Numbered from the stretch's first letter, positions 1 through 8,756 are shown. The stretch: 49,977 nucleotides of DNA from Micromonospora parastrephiae (GCF_016802865.1 NZ_JAEVHM010000024.1:1-49977), one strand, 5' to 3'. Made by a program: numbers and translations. Notes: generated by a model from the letters alone, not told the origin.

Positions 1-30
1 CCCACCGGCCCGCGAGCACGGGCCGGTGGG
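1..30 (-). terminator. GC hairpin downstream of the alpha-glucosidase gene
   Basis: A perfect 12-bp inverted repeat (cccaccggcccg / cgggccggtggg) with a 6-nt loop lies 20 bp after the stop codon of the minus-strand alpha-glucosidase gene. There is no visible U-tract inside the window, which is common for actinobacterial terminators. Confidence 0.6.
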
Positions 31-49
31 GTGGGCCGGCTCGGGTCGG

Positions 50-1723
50 TCAGCCGCGCAGCCAGACGGTCACGTCGGACGGGACCGCACCGTCGTCGTC
101 CAGCGGCGCGCTGGCGGCGAGCACCTCGGCCCCGGCCGGGAGCGGCACCGGGGCGTCGCCGAAGTTGGTCAGCACGGCCAGCTCACCGTTGCGGAAGGTG
201 AGCACCTCGTCGCCGGAGGACAGCCACTCCAGCGTGCCCCGGCCCAGCCCGTGGGCGCGGCGCAGCCGCAGCGCCGTGCGGTACAGCTCGTACGTCGAGC
301 CGGGCACGTCACGCTGGCGGTCCAGCGCGTACTCCGCCCAGAGCGCGGGTTGCGGCAGCCAGCTCGCGTCGGTCGGCCCGAAGCCGTACGACGGGGCGTC
401 GGCCTCCCACGGGATCGGCACCCGGCAGCCGTCCCGGCCGCGCTGGGTGTGCCCGCTGCGCACCCAGGTCGGGTCCTGCCGGGCCTCGTCGGGCAGCGTG
501 GTGTGCTCGGGAAGCCCCAGCTCCTCGCCCTGGTAGAGGTACGCCGAGCCGGGCAGGGCGAGCATCAGCAGGGTGGCCGCCCGGGCCCGGCGCAGGCCGA
601 GCGCGGCGTCCGGCTGCGGGTCGCCGATGCCGATGCCGTTGGGCCGGCCGCCGCCGATCGGCAGGCCGAGCCGGGAGGCGTGCCGCACCACGTCGTGGTT
701 GGACAGCACCCAGGTGGTCGGCGCGCCGACCGAGTCGGTGGCCTCCAACGAACGGGTGATCACGGCGTACTGGGCCGGTGCGGTCCACGCGGCGAGCAGG
801 TACTCGAAGTTGAACGCCTGGTGCATCTCGTCCGGGCGGACGTAGCGGGCCAGCCGCTCGGCGGGCTCCACCCACGCCTCGGCGACGAGCACCCGTTCGC
901 CGGGGTAGCTGTCCAGGACCTGCCGCCACTGCCGGTAGATCTCGTGCACGCCGTCCTGGTCCCACATCGGCGGGCGCGGCTTGTCCACCTCGTTGCCGGA
1001 GAGGATCTCCTGCGGCTCCTGCCAGTCGGCCAGGTCCGCCTGCTTGACCAGACCGTGTGCCACGTCGACCCGGAAGCCGTCCACGCCACGGTCCAGCCAG
1101 AAGCGCAGCACGTCCAGGAACTCCGCGTGCACCTCCGGGTTGTCCCAGTTGAGGTCCGGCTGACCGGTGTCGAACAGGTGCAGGTACCACTGGCCGGGAC
1201 GCCCGTCCGGGTCCACGGTGCGCGTCCAGGCCGGACCGCCGAAGACGCTCTGCCAGTCGTTCGGCGGCTGGTCGCCATCCGGGCCCTGGCCGTCCCGGAA
1301 GATGTAGCGGGACCGTTCCGGGCTGCCCGGGGCGGCCGGCAGCGCCGCCTGGAACCAGCGGTGCGCCGAGGACGTGTGGTTCGGTACGAGGTCGACGATC
1401 ACCCGCAGGCCACGGGAACGCGCCTCGGCGATCAGTTTGTCCGCGTCGGCGAGGGTGCCGAACAGCGGATCGATGTCGCGGTAGTCGGCCACGTCGTAAC
1501 CCGCGTCGGCCTGCGGCGACGGGTAGAAGGGGGACAGCCACACCGCGTCCACACCCATCTCGACCAGGTGGTCGAGCCGGGCGGTGATGCCCGGCAGGTC
1601 GCCGATCCCGTCGCCGTCCGAGTCGGCGAACGAGCGGGGGTAGATCTGGTAGATGGCGGCCTCGGTCCACCAGCCGGTGATCGGGTGACCGGAGGGGGTC
1701 TGCTGCGTCGGATCGGTGTTCAG
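50..1723 (-). CDS. aglA: GH13 alpha-glucosidase (oligo-1,6-glucosidase/AglA type)
   Basis: Cytoplasmic glycoside hydrolase family 13 enzyme that would hydrolyse imported alpha-glucosides to glucose. All four GH13 motifs are visible: DLVPNH (about residues 111-116), GFRVDVAH with nucleophile Asp about 220, VAEAW with acid/base Glu about 282, and SNHD with transition-state Asp about 344. No signal peptide is seen. The obvious internal ATG at 1558 would cut off the beta1 strand (WWTEAAIYQIYPRSF), so the start must be upstream. The only plausible in-frame codon is CTG at 1723, preceded by GGGAGA; CTG is unusual. It follows the LacI gene by 33 nt and shares that gene's frame, so both are probably one transcript. 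The specificity is inferred from the neighbouring AglEFG-type transporter. It could be a trehalose- or isomaltose-directed member of the family. Confidence 0.9.
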   Translation of the reverse strand: MNTDPTQQTPSGHPITGWWTEAAIYQIYPRSFADSDGDGIGDLPGITARLDHLVEMGVDAVWLSPFYPSPQADAGYDVADYRDIDPLFGTLADADKLIAEARSRGLRVIVDLVPNHTSSAHRWFQAALPAAPGSPERSRYIFRDGQGPDGDQPPNDWQSVFGGPAWTRTVDPDGRPGQWYLHLFDTGQPDLNWDNPEVHAEFLDVLRFWLDRGVDGFRVDVAHGLVKQADLADWQEPQEILSGNEVDKPRPPMWDQDGVHEIYRQWRQVLDSYPGERVLVAEAWVEPAERLARYVRPDEMHQAFNFEYLLAAWTAPAQYAVITRSLEATDSVGAPTTWVLSNHDVVRHASRLGLPIGGGRPNGIGIGDPQPDAALGLRRARAATLLMLALPGSAYLYQGEELGLPEHTTLPDEARQDPTWVRSGHTQRGRDGCRVPIPWEADAPSYGFGPTDASWLPQPALWAEYALDRQRDVPGSTYELYRTALRLRRAHGLGRGTLEWLSSGDEVLTFRNGELAVLTNFGDAPVPLPAGAEVLAASAPLDDDGAVPSDVTVWLRG

Positions 1724-1756
1724 GGTCGTCTCCCGTGTCGCGCTGTGGTTGAAGTG

Positions 1757-2806
1757 TCAGTGTGCCCGGGGCGGTGCGGTGGAGTCCCGGACGACCAGCC
1801 GAGTGGGCAGGATCACCGGTGTGTCGTGACCGGCGCCGCGTTGGCCGACGACCGGGCCCAGGGTGCGGGCGCCGAGCGGGTCGAGCAGGATCCGCGCGGC
1901 CAGCCGGCCCTGCTCGGCGGCGGGCTGGGCGACGGTGCTGAGCCCGAGCACGCCCGCCAGGTCGTGGTCGTCGATGCCGATCACGCTGACGTCCTGCGGC
2001 ACCCGCAGTCCGGCGTCGCGCAACGCCGTCATCGCGCCCATCGCCATCTCGTCGCAGGCCGCGAGGATCGCGGTCGGCGGCGCGCCTCCGCGGGCCAGCA
2101 GTTCGGCGGTGGCCCGGTTGCCGCCGTCGATGGTGAACGTCGACTCGACGTCCAGGCTGGGGTCGAGGGGCAGACCGGCCGCCCGCAGCTCCGCCTGGTA
2201 GCCCCGGCGTCGGTCGAGGTGGGTGGTGAAGGCCAGTTCGTCGTCGGGGTCGCCGGAGATGTGCGCGATCCGGTGGTGACCGAGGTCGAGCAGGTGCCGG
2301 GTGGCGGTTCGCGCGGCAGCCACGTCGTCGATCCGCACGCACGGCCACCTGGGCACCCGGCTGCCCGAGCTGATGGTCACCCCGGGCAGGTCCAGGCTGG
2401 CCAGCGCGGTCAGGTCCGCAGGCCGCAGCGGCGTGGCGACCAGCATCATGGCGTCCACCCGCTTGTGCAGGTTGGCCGTCCGTAGCACCCGCTGGCGCAC
2501 CTGCTCCCGGCCGCCCAGGTTGTAGAGCAGGAGGTCGTAGCCGGACTCGTGGAGGTACTCCTCGACCGCCTCGACGACGGTGCTGAAGAACCAGCGGGTG
2601 ATCCGGGGGACCACCACCGCCACCGTGCCGGTCCGGCCACCGGCGAGCCGGGACGCGCTCGGCGACACCTCGTAGTCGAGTTGCTCGGCGGCGGCGAGCA
2701 CTCGGCGCCGGGTGGCGGCCGAGACCGTCGGCAGTCCGCGCAGCGCCCGCGAGACGGTGGCCGTGGAGACCCCGGCCAGCCGGGCGACATCATCAATCCT
2801 CGTCAC
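1757..2806 (-). CDS. LacI-family transcriptional regulator
   Basis: Predicted sugar-responsive repressor of the alpha-glucoside locus. The N-terminus has the classic LacI helix-turn-helix (IDDVARLAGVSTATVSRAL, residues about 4-22), followed by a periplasmic-binding-protein-like effector domain ending near residue 340. The length of 349 aa is normal for the family. GTG at 2806 is chosen because it sits after a GGGGGAAA ribosome-binding site and directly before the helix-turn-helix; the frame stays open further upstream but only into low-complexity residues. A hairpin separates it from aglG, so it may have its own promoter or depend on readthrough. Its likely target is the TGTAAGCGCTTGCA palindrome upstream of aglE. 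Confidence 0.93.
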   Translation of the reverse strand: MTRIDDVARLAGVSTATVSRALRGLPTVSAATRRRVLAAAEQLDYEVSPSASRLAGGRTGTVAVVVPRITRWFFSTVVEAVEEYLHESGYDLLLYNLGGREQVRQRVLRTANLHKRVDAMMLVATPLRPADLTALASLDLPGVTISSGSRVPRWPCVRIDDVAAARTATRHLLDLGHHRIAHISGDPDDELAFTTHLDRRRGYQAELRAAGLPLDPSLDVESTFTIDGGNRATAELLARGGAPPTAILAACDEMAMGAMTALRDAGLRVPQDVSVIGIDDHDLAGVLGLSTVAQPAAEQGRLAARILLDPLGARTLGPVVGQRGAGHDTPVILPTRLVVRDSTAPPRAH

Positions 2807-2830
2807 GGTTTCCCCCGCTCGGTGCCCGGC

Positions 2831-2866
2831 GCCCGCCGCCGTCCAAGGGGCCAGACGGCGGCGGGC
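2831..2866 (-). terminator. hairpin between aglG and the LacI gene
   Basis: Perfect 13-bp inverted repeat (gcccgccgccgtc / gacggcggcgggc) with a 10-nt loop, 8 bp after the aglG stop. It probably ends most aglEFG transcripts and would limit expression of the downstream regulator and glucosidase. Confidence 0.65.
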
Positions 2867-2873
2867 TGGCGGG

Positions 2874-3839
2874 TCAGCCCTTGACGCTGCCGGCGAGCAG
2901 ACCTCGCACGAAGAAGCGCTGCAGGGACAGGAAGACAACGAGGGGTACGACGATCGAGACGAACGCGCCTGCGGTCAGTCGCTGCCACTCGTTGCCCCGG
3001 GTGCCGGCCATCTCGGCCAGCTTGACCGTGAGCGGGGCCGTCTCGTCGCCGCCGCCGGCGAAGATCAGCGCGACCAGCAGGTCGTTCCAGACCCAGAGGA
3101 ACTGGAAGATGCCGAACGCGGCCAGTGCCGGGGTGATCAGCGGCAGCACGATGGTGCGGAAGATCTTCGGGTGGGTGGCCCCGTCGACCCGGGCCGCCTC
3201 CATCAGGTCTCCGGGCAGTTGCGAGATGAAGTTGTGCAGCAGGAAGACGGCGAACGGAAGTGCGAAGCAGGTGTGGGCGAACCACACCTGGGCGAACTTC
3301 TGCTCGTCGACCAGGTCCCAGGCGGGCATCAGGGTGACGCCGCCGAGGGTGACACCGGTGGAGAAGAACTTCAGCAGCGGCACCAGGGCCATCTGCAGCG
3401 GGACGATCTGCAACGCGAAGATCGCGATGTAGAGCCAGTCCCGGCCACGGAAGTTGATCCACGCCAGCGCGTACGCGGCCAGGCACGCGAAGGCCATCGG
3501 GAACAGCACCGACGGGATGGTGATCGCCAGGGAGTTGATGAAGGACCCGGCGAGCTGCCCGGAGGACGACGACCGCCCGAACAGAACCTGCTGGTAGTTC
3601 TCCAGCGTGAACTGCGGGTTGGTGAAGGCCGTCCACCAGCCAGTGGTCTTGATCTCGTCCTCCGGCCGGAATGAGGAGACGAGCAGGCCGAAGGTCGGGA
3701 TGGTCCAGACCATCGCGATGACGATCGAGACGAGTGTCGCGGTACGGCTGTTCAGCCGCTTGCGGACCCGTCCGGCGGTGGTTCTCGGGACGTTGGTTTC
3801 CTGGGTGCCGACGGCGACGGTGGGCGTTGCGGTGGTCAT
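2874..3839 (-). CDS. aglG: alpha-glucoside ABC transporter permease (AglG/MalG type)
   Basis: Inner-membrane permease subunit of a carbohydrate ABC importer (CUT1). A cytoplasmic N-terminus is followed by about six membrane segments. The EAA loop that contacts the ATPase is clear (EAARVDGATHPKIFRTIVLP, about residues 210-229). The length of 321 aa fits the family, and the C-terminus ends in the usual GSVKG. It starts 1 nt after the stop of aglF, so the two are translationally linked. No ATPase gene is nearby. In actinobacteria a shared MsiK-type ATPase usually energises such importers (known for the family, inferred here). Confidence 0.93.
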   Translation of the reverse strand: MTTATPTVAVGTQETNVPRTTAGRVRKRLNSRTATLVSIVIAMVWTIPTFGLLVSSFRPEDEIKTTGWWTAFTNPQFTLENYQQVLFGRSSSSGQLAGSFINSLAITIPSVLFPMAFACLAAYALAWINFRGRDWLYIAIFALQIVPLQMALVPLLKFFSTGVTLGGVTLMPAWDLVDEQKFAQVWFAHTCFALPFAVFLLHNFISQLPGDLMEAARVDGATHPKIFRTIVLPLITPALAAFGIFQFLWVWNDLLVALIFAGGGDETAPLTVKLAEMAGTRGNEWQRLTAGAFVSIVVPLVVFLSLQRFFVRGLLAGSVKG

Positions 3840-3840
3840 C

Positions 3841-4887
3841 TCAGCCCTCCCGCTGCTGACGGAGGTTGCGGATCTGGTAGATCACGACCGGGATGACCAG
3901 GACGAAGAGGATGACCGCGAGTGCGGAGCCCTGCCCGTTCTGGCCGTACCGGAAGGCCTGGTTGTACATCTCGCTGGCGATCACGCTGGTGTCGTAGTTG
4001 CCGTTGGTCGAGGTCCGGACGATGTCGAAGACCTTGAGGGTGGCGATCGTGAGCGTCACCACCACGACGATCAGCGCCGGCCGGATGCTCGGCATGGTGA
4101 TCTGCCAGAACATCTGCCACGGGCTGACGCCGTCGAGCCGGGCGGCTTCGACGATGTCGCCGGGGATCGCCTTGATCGCGGCGGAGAGCACCACCATGGC
4201 GAAACCGGCCTGGATCCAGATCATGATGACGATCAGCAGCAGCGTGTTCAGGGGTGATTCCAGCAGCCACTGCTTCGGCTCGCCGCCGAGGCTGACGACG
4301 ATCTGGTTGAGCAGACCGATCTGGTCGCCCTCGCCGCGGTAGGCGTAGACGAACTTCCAGATGATGCTGGCGCCGACGAAGGAGATGGCCATCGGCAGGA
4401 AGATCAGGGACTTGGCCACCGCCTCGAACCGGGCCTTGTCCACCAGGACGGCGTAGATCAGGCCGAAGCCGGTCGCCACCAGCGGGACCAGGAGCACCCA
4501 GACCAGGGTGTTGATCAGGACCCGGACGATGGAGCTGTCGGAGAACATCCAGCCGTAGTTGCGCAGCCCCACCCAGTTGGTGCTGCTCCCGTCCATCAGG
4601 GAGAGCAGCGTGGTGCGGATCGCCGGCACGACCAGGCCGATGGTGAGCAGCAGCAGCGTCGGCAGCAGGAAGAAGAGCGCGAACAGCCCCTCCCGCTGCT
4701 TGGGCCGGCGGGCCAGCGGCGTGCCGCTGACGGAGGCGGCGACGAGCTGAGCCTCCCGCCGCCGAGCGAACCAGGCCGGCACGACGTCGAGCAGCAGGAG
4801 CAGACCGCCCACCACCAGCACGAAGGCGACCAGCCCGTACATCAGCATGAGGAGCTTCGGCTGCTCATCGGCGAAGTCGAACTCCAT
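3841..4887 (-). CDS. aglF: alpha-glucoside ABC transporter permease (AglF/MalF type)
   Basis: Second permease subunit of the CUT1 importer. One extra N-terminal membrane helix (LMYGLVAFVLVVGGLLLLLD) precedes a cytoplasmic stretch rich in Arg and Lys and the usual six-helix core. The EAA loop reads EAARLDGVSPWQMFWQITMP. This N-terminal extension is typical of AglF/ThuF-like permeases rather than short MalF relatives. ATG at 4887 follows AAAGGGAGGG; a TTG directly before it (4890) is an alternative start. It is separated from aglE by a strong hairpin, which is expected to keep binding-protein mRNA in excess. Confidence 0.92.
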   Translation of the reverse strand: MEFDFADEQPKLLMLMYGLVAFVLVVGGLLLLLDVVPAWFARRREAQLVAASVSGTPLARRPKQREGLFALFFLLPTLLLLTIGLVVPAIRTTLLSLMDGSSTNWVGLRNYGWMFSDSSIVRVLINTLVWVLLVPLVATGFGLIYAVLVDKARFEAVAKSLIFLPMAISFVGASIIWKFVYAYRGEGDQIGLLNQIVVSLGGEPKQWLLESPLNTLLLIVIMIWIQAGFAMVVLSAAIKAIPGDIVEAARLDGVSPWQMFWQITMPSIRPALIVVVVTLTIATLKVFDIVRTSTNGNYDTSVIASEMYNQAFRYGQNGQGSALAVILFVLVIPVVIYQIRNLRQQREG

Positions 4888-4919
4888 CAACCCTCCCTTT
4901 CGGGTCCACCTCGGCCGGT

Positions 4920-4945
4920 GCCCGGCCCGCGGACGCGGGCCGGGC
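4920..4945 (-). terminator. intercistronic attenuator hairpin, aglE-aglF
   Basis: Perfect 11-bp stem (gcccggcccgc / gcgggccgggc) with a 4-nt loop between the stop of aglE and the start of aglF. This position is typical for partial terminators or mRNA-stabilising hairpins that raise the ratio of binding protein to permease. Confidence 0.55.
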
Positions 4946-4956
4946 CACCGCCGGGA

Positions 4957-6302
4957 TCACTTAGGCCAGCTGCTCTCGATGCCCTGGAGCACCGGGGCGG
5001 TCTGCTTGCCGTTCAGCCAGTCGACCATGCCCTTCCAGAACGTCCCCGCGCCGACGGCGGCCGGCATCAGGTCGGATCCGTCGAAGCGGAAGGTGCCGCT
5101 CTTGTCCTGCAGGAGCTGGACGGAGAGCTTGTCGATCGGGCTGGCGACGTTGGCGATGTCCAGCTTGTTGTTCGCCGTGACCCAGTTGCCGAGCTTCGCG
5201 CGGCTGTTCACGTACTCGGCCGAGGCGAGGTAGGTCTGCACCGCCTGAACCTCGGGACGGTCGGCGTAGGCGACGACGAACTCGCCAGCGCCCAGGACCG
5301 GCTTGCCCTTGGTCGGGTCGATGGCGGGGAAGTAGAACGCGAACGCGTCGCCGTCTCGGCCACCTTGGTGCCCTCGGGGAACTGGTTGGCGTAGAACGAC
5401 GCCTGCCGGTGCATCGCGCACTTGCCGTTGGTGACCGGCACGCCCGCCTCCTGGAAGGAGGTGGTGGTGATGCTCTTGACGCCGCCGAATCCGCCGTTGA
5501 CGTACTTCTCGTTCTTGAGGATGCTGCCGGCACGGTCGACCGCGTCGACGATCTTCGGGTCGTTGAACGGGATCGCGTGCGTGGTCCACTGGTCGTAGAC
5601 CTCGGGGCCCTGCGTACGCAGGATCACGTCCTCGATCCAGTCGGTGGCCGGCCAGCCGGTGGCGTCACCGGACTCGACGCCCGCGCACCACGGCTTCATG
5701 CCGCTGGCGGCGATCTTGTCGCTCAGGGCGATGAGCTGGTCCCAGGTGGTCGGAACCTCCCAGCCCTTCTCCTTGAACGTCTTCGGCGAGTACCAGACGA
5801 AGGACTTCACGTTGGCGCCGAGCGGCACGCCGTAGAGCGTCCCGTTGACGGTGCCGTACTTCAGCCAGTCGGCCGGCATGTTCTGCTCGGCCAGGGCCTT
5901 GGTGTCGGCGTTGAGGGACTTCAGCTTGCCGGCGTCCGCGAAGCGCTTCACGAGGCCCGGCTGGGGCACGAAGGCGATGTCGGGCGCGTTGCCGCCGTCG
6001 ACCCGGACGGGGAGCTGGGCCTCGAACTCGCCGCTGCCCTCGTAGGCGATCTCGATGCCGGTGCAGTCGGTGAACTGCGACCACGACCGCTCCAGCAGGT
6101 CGGCCTCCGCGTCGCGGATGGACGCGTAGATGGAGACCTTCTTGCCGTCGTGGCCCTGGTACTTCTCGTATGCGGCGCACTCCGCGGAGCCCGCCTTGTC
6201 ACTCTTCTTGTCGTCACCGGTACCGCAAGCGGTGGCGCTGAGCGCCAGCCCGAGCACACCGGCGATCACGAAGGCCTGGCGTGGTCTGGTAGAGACCGCC
6301 AT
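4957..6302 (-). pseudogene. aglE: alpha-glucoside ABC transporter substrate-binding lipoprotein, frameshifted
   Basis: Extracytoplasmic sugar-binding lipoprotein of the AglE group. ATG at 6302 follows an excellent AAGGAGG site. The signal peptide ends in a lipobox-like ATAC with Cys about residue 26. The body carries the GNAPDIAFVPQPGLV stretch typical of alpha-glucoside binding proteins. The reading frame holds to about position 5357 (…EGTKVAE) and then continues in another frame (DGDAFAFYFPAIDPTKGKP…) to a normal C-terminus ending IESSWPK at 4957. Restoring one C at plus-strand 5354-5356 (GAG-GAC in the coding strand) rejoins a protein of about 449 aa. Both halves show intact family sequence, so this is either a very recent inactivation or a sequencing error. 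It heads the transporter operon and sits under the LacI-type operator at 6371-6384. Confidence 0.85.
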
Positions 6303-6370
6303 GCCGTCCTCCTTCCTAGCCGGCGTGGTCGTGCTGATGACCCTCGCCGGTCCGATTGGGCGTGCACACA

Positions 6371-6384
6371 TGTAAGCGCTTGCA
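6371..6384. promoter_or_regulatory. LacI-family operator upstream of aglE
   Basis: TGTAAGCGCTTGCA is a near-perfect palindrome with the central GCGC and the TGNAA/TTNCA arms of LacI-family operators. It is 69 bp upstream of the aglE start and is the only such site I found in the locus, so it is the expected target of the regulator encoded at 1757-2806. Confidence 0.75.
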
Positions 6385-6551
6385 TCCAGTCCGGTCCACC
6401 CCCTGTCAGACACGAGCGAGTAACAATCCGGAAACCTGCGGGCTGCCTGGTGGGCGCGCTCCCGGGCCAGGCTTGAGGCTCTTTCGAAGATTGACGATAT
6501 CTGTCAGGCTGGGCGCACCGGATCGAAGGTTTTCGACATAGGAGGAGCTGT

Positions 6552-7325
6552 ATGCGCAAGCGGTGGATCAGCCTGCTGGTGACCGGTCTGCTCGTCGGGG
6601 GAGCGCTCGTTCCCGCGAGCCCCGCGCTGGCCGCGCCGACCTTCAAGGTGCCGTTCCCGTGCGGTCAGTCCTGGTCCGGGCAGACCCGGTCGGACCACAG
6701 CCCGGCGAACGCCGTCGACTTCAACCGCACCGACGACCTGGGCGACCCGGTGGTGGCCAGCGCCCCCGGCACGGTCGACCGGGTGACCGACCTCGGCGGC
6801 ACAAGCTATGGCAAGTACGTCCGGATCGACCACGGTGGTGGCTACAGCACCTACTACGCGCACCTCAACGGCTTCAACGTCTCCGTGGGGCAGACGGTGG
6901 GCTACGGCAAGGTGCTCGGCTGGGTGGGCAGCACCGGCGGCTCGACCGGCCCCCACCTGCACTACGAGCAGCGCCTCAACGGCAACGACATCCAGGTCAG
7001 GTTCAACGGCACCCTCGGCCTCTACTGGGGCACCAAGAGCTACACCAGCGACAACGGGTGCTCCTCGGGCAGCGGTAACGGCACGGTCGACACCAGCGGT
7101 ACGGCGTTGACCGTCCGTTCCGGCCCCGGCACCGGGTACGCCTCGGTGGGCACCGTCGCCGACGGCGCCCGGGTGACCATCGCCTGCCAGACCAGCGGCA
7201 CCACGGTCACCGGCACGTACGGCACCAGCTCGATCTGGGACCGGATCGGCACCGGCCGTTACATCGCCGACGCGTACGTCTACACCGGGTACGACGGCTA
7301 CATCCCGAACCTGCCCCGCTGCTGA
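6552..7325 (+). CDS. secreted M23 family metallopeptidase with SH3-like C-terminus
   Basis: Predicted zinc peptidoglycan endopeptidase (LytM/lysostaphin fold), exported by a Sec signal peptide (residues 1-27, cleavage after PALA-A). The M23 domain shows the first zinc ligands in the HSPANAVDF motif (H...D about residues 53-60) and the HLHYE motif about residues 137-141. A short SG-rich linker leads to an SH3b-like module (GTALTVRSGPGTGYASVGTV, about residues 179-198), presumably for cell-wall binding. The start follows TAGGAGGAG. It is divergent from aglE and ends at a long terminator hairpin, so it is monocistronic. Regulation is not evident; no c-di-AMP riboswitch motif is seen upstream. 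Confidence 0.93.
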   Translation: MRKRWISLLVTGLLVGGALVPASPALAAPTFKVPFPCGQSWSGQTRSDHSPANAVDFNRTDDLGDPVVASAPGTVDRVTDLGGTSYGKYVRIDHGGGYSTYYAHLNGFNVSVGQTVGYGKVLGWVGSTGGSTGPHLHYEQRLNGNDIQVRFNGTLGLYWGTKSYTSDNGCSSGSGNGTVDTSGTALTVRSGPGTGYASVGTVADGARVTIACQTSGTTVTGTYGTSSIWDRIGTGRYIADAYVYTGYDGYIPNLPRC

Positions 7326-7337
7326 CCGGAAACGACC

Positions 7338-7372
7338 ACGGTCCCCGGCGGGCGTCGCCCGCCGGGGACCGT
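7338..7372 (+). terminator. terminator of the M23 peptidase gene
   Basis: 16-bp perfect inverted repeat around a 3-nt loop (acggtccccggcgggc / gcccgccggggaccgt), 12 bp after the stop codon. Confidence 0.8.
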
Positions 7373-7559
7373 TCGGTCAGGCGTTGGCCGCCAAAACAAC
7401 CGTGCGGATCTTTCCGTCCGGGCGCACGTCAAACCGCCGGGTGCGATGGCGGCTGCGCACAAAAAAGCGCCGGGGCCGCCGCGGCCGATGCTTCTGTCGG
7501 GAGGACGAAGCTCCGGTCGCGGCGACCCCGACGGGTCCCGGTGTTACAGCGTGTGAACG

Positions 7560-7703
7560 TCAATTGAAGATGCTGACACCAAACGGGCCGACCAGCAGCC
7601 CGACAACGATGAGGACGATGCCCCACAGGATCTGCCGGCGGAACAGCGCGAGGATGCCTGCGACCACGAGTACGACTGCGAGAATCCAGAGAATCAGCTC
7701 CAT
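7560..7703 (-). CDS. 47-residue membrane protein, conserved-looking
   Basis: A short gene reading MELILWILAVVLVVAG… with two hydrophobic helices (about residues 2-18 and 25-40) separated by the basic turn FRRQ, ending GPFGVSIFN. The start ATG at 7703 lies inside the 3' end of the metallophosphoesterase gene (10-bp overlap) and follows an AGAGG site, so translation is probably coupled. It resembles the tiny GPGG-type membrane proteins found widely in actinobacteria; I do not know a function. A T-rich run after a GC-rich stretch (plus-strand A6 at 7461-7466) may end the transcript. Confidence 0.7.
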   Translation of the reverse strand: MELILWILAVVLVVAGILALFRRQILWGIVLIVVGLLVGPFGVSIFN

Positions 7704-8470
7704 GACCTCTGACTACCCGACTGGCCGATCGGGGAAACCTGGTCCGTATCAAGTTGATCGCCCACGTGGAAGACGCTGTACGCCTGCTTGATCACGGGGT
7801 GGGCGACGTTACGCACCCGTACACCGCCGGGCGTGGTGCCCCGCTCGGTTCCGGCGTGCGCGTGCCCGTGCAGGGCCAGCGCCGTGGGCGCCGAGTCGAT
7901 CGCCTGCCCCAGCTGATACGACCCGAGGAACGGGTAGATCTCCAGCGGCTCACCGGCCAGCGTGTCCGGCACCGGTGCGTAATGGGTGAGCGCGACGAGC
8001 ATGTCGCAGTCCAGCGAGCGCAGCGCCGTGCCGAGCCGCTCGGCGCTGTCGTTGGTGGTCCGGACGAACGCCTTCATCTCCGGCTCGCCGAAATCGCTCG
8101 CGCAGCGTCCGGCGAACCCGCCGCCGAAGCCCTTGACGCCGGCGATGCCCAGCCGGCCGCCCGCGCAGTCGAGCACCACGCCGTTGCCCTCCAGCACGGT
8201 GATGCCCGCGTCCTCAAGCACCTTGACCACCTGTGGCACCTGGTCACACTGGTGGTCGTGATTGCCCAGCACGGTCACCACCGGCACGGCCAACCCGCCG
8301 AACTCCTGGGCCACGCAGCGCGCCTCGGCCTCGGTGCCGTGCCGGGTCAGGTCCCCGGCCAGCAGCAGCACGTCGGCGCAGTCCGGCAGCTCCTCCAACG
8401 CCGGGCGGAACCGACCGACCACGTCCTCGTCCAGATGCACGTCGCCCACGGCGGCGATCCGGATCACCAT
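7694..8470 (-). CDS. metallophosphoesterase
   Basis: Calcineurin-like phosphoesterase with the full metal-binding set: GDVHLD (about residues 9-14), GDLTRHG (about 39-45), GNHDH (about 69-73) and GHAHAG near residue 200. The length of 258 aa is compact, with no signal peptide, so it is a cytoplasmic enzyme acting on an unknown phosphodiester or nucleotide substrate. It starts after GAGGGAGGTTTC, 10 bp from the BON-domain gene, and is third in a four-gene minus-strand operon. Confidence 0.9.
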   Translation of the reverse strand: MVIRIAAVGDVHLDEDVVGRFRPALEELPDCADVLLLAGDLTRHGTEAEARCVAQEFGGLAVPVVTVLGNHDHQCDQVPQVVKVLEDAGITVLEGNGVVLDCAGGRLGIAGVKGFGGGFAGRCASDFGEPEMKAFVRTTNDSAERLGTALRSLDCDMLVALTHYAPVPDTLAGEPLEIYPFLGSYQLGQAIDSAPTALALHGHAHAGTERGTTPGGVRVRNVAHPVIKQAYSVFHVGDQLDTDQVSPIGQSGSQRSWS

Positions 8471-8480
8471 GAAACCTCCC

Positions 8481-8756
8481 TCAGGGCAGTTGCTCGATCT
8501 CCGTGGGCGCCTGGGCGCGGATCACCCCGATGTCGCTGGTGATCGGCACGTCCGGAAAGCGCTCGGACACGCGGCGCAGGATTTCCTCACGCCGGTGCGG
8601 GCTCTCCACCTCGCCGTAGAGCACGAGGGCGCGTTCCCGCCGGACCACGGTGATCCCCTGCTCGGCGACGGCGGGGTCCTCGGCCAGCAGCCGTTGGATC
8701 TCCGCCTCGACGTATTCGTCCGGTGGCCCGGCGCCGCTGTCGCGATGGTGGGTCAC
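8481..8756 (-). CDS. BON-domain-like small protein
   Basis: 91-aa protein with the alternating pattern of a BON domain (VEAEIQRLLAED…ITVVRRERALVLYGEVES…RREEILRRVSE). In BON proteins this fold binds lipids or membranes, but here there is no signal peptide, so it is probably cytoplasmic. The GTG start at 8756 overlaps the stop of the upstream nucleotidyltransferase gene (GTGA) and follows GGAGAGGGG. The family assignment rests on sequence pattern only. Confidence 0.75.
   Translation of the reverse strand: MTHHRDSGAGPPDEYVEAEIQRLLAEDPAVAEQGITVVRRERALVLYGEVESPHRREEILRRVSERFPDVPITSDIGVIRAQAPTEIEQLP

Noticed and set aside
26..2485. Very long plus-strand open frame over the glucosidase and LacI genes
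   Set aside because: High-GC antisense shadow; the minus strand carries clear GH13 and LacI motifs.
6420..6551. c-di-AMP riboswitch in front of the M23 peptidase
   Set aside because: The interval is too short and no ydaO-like motifs are present.
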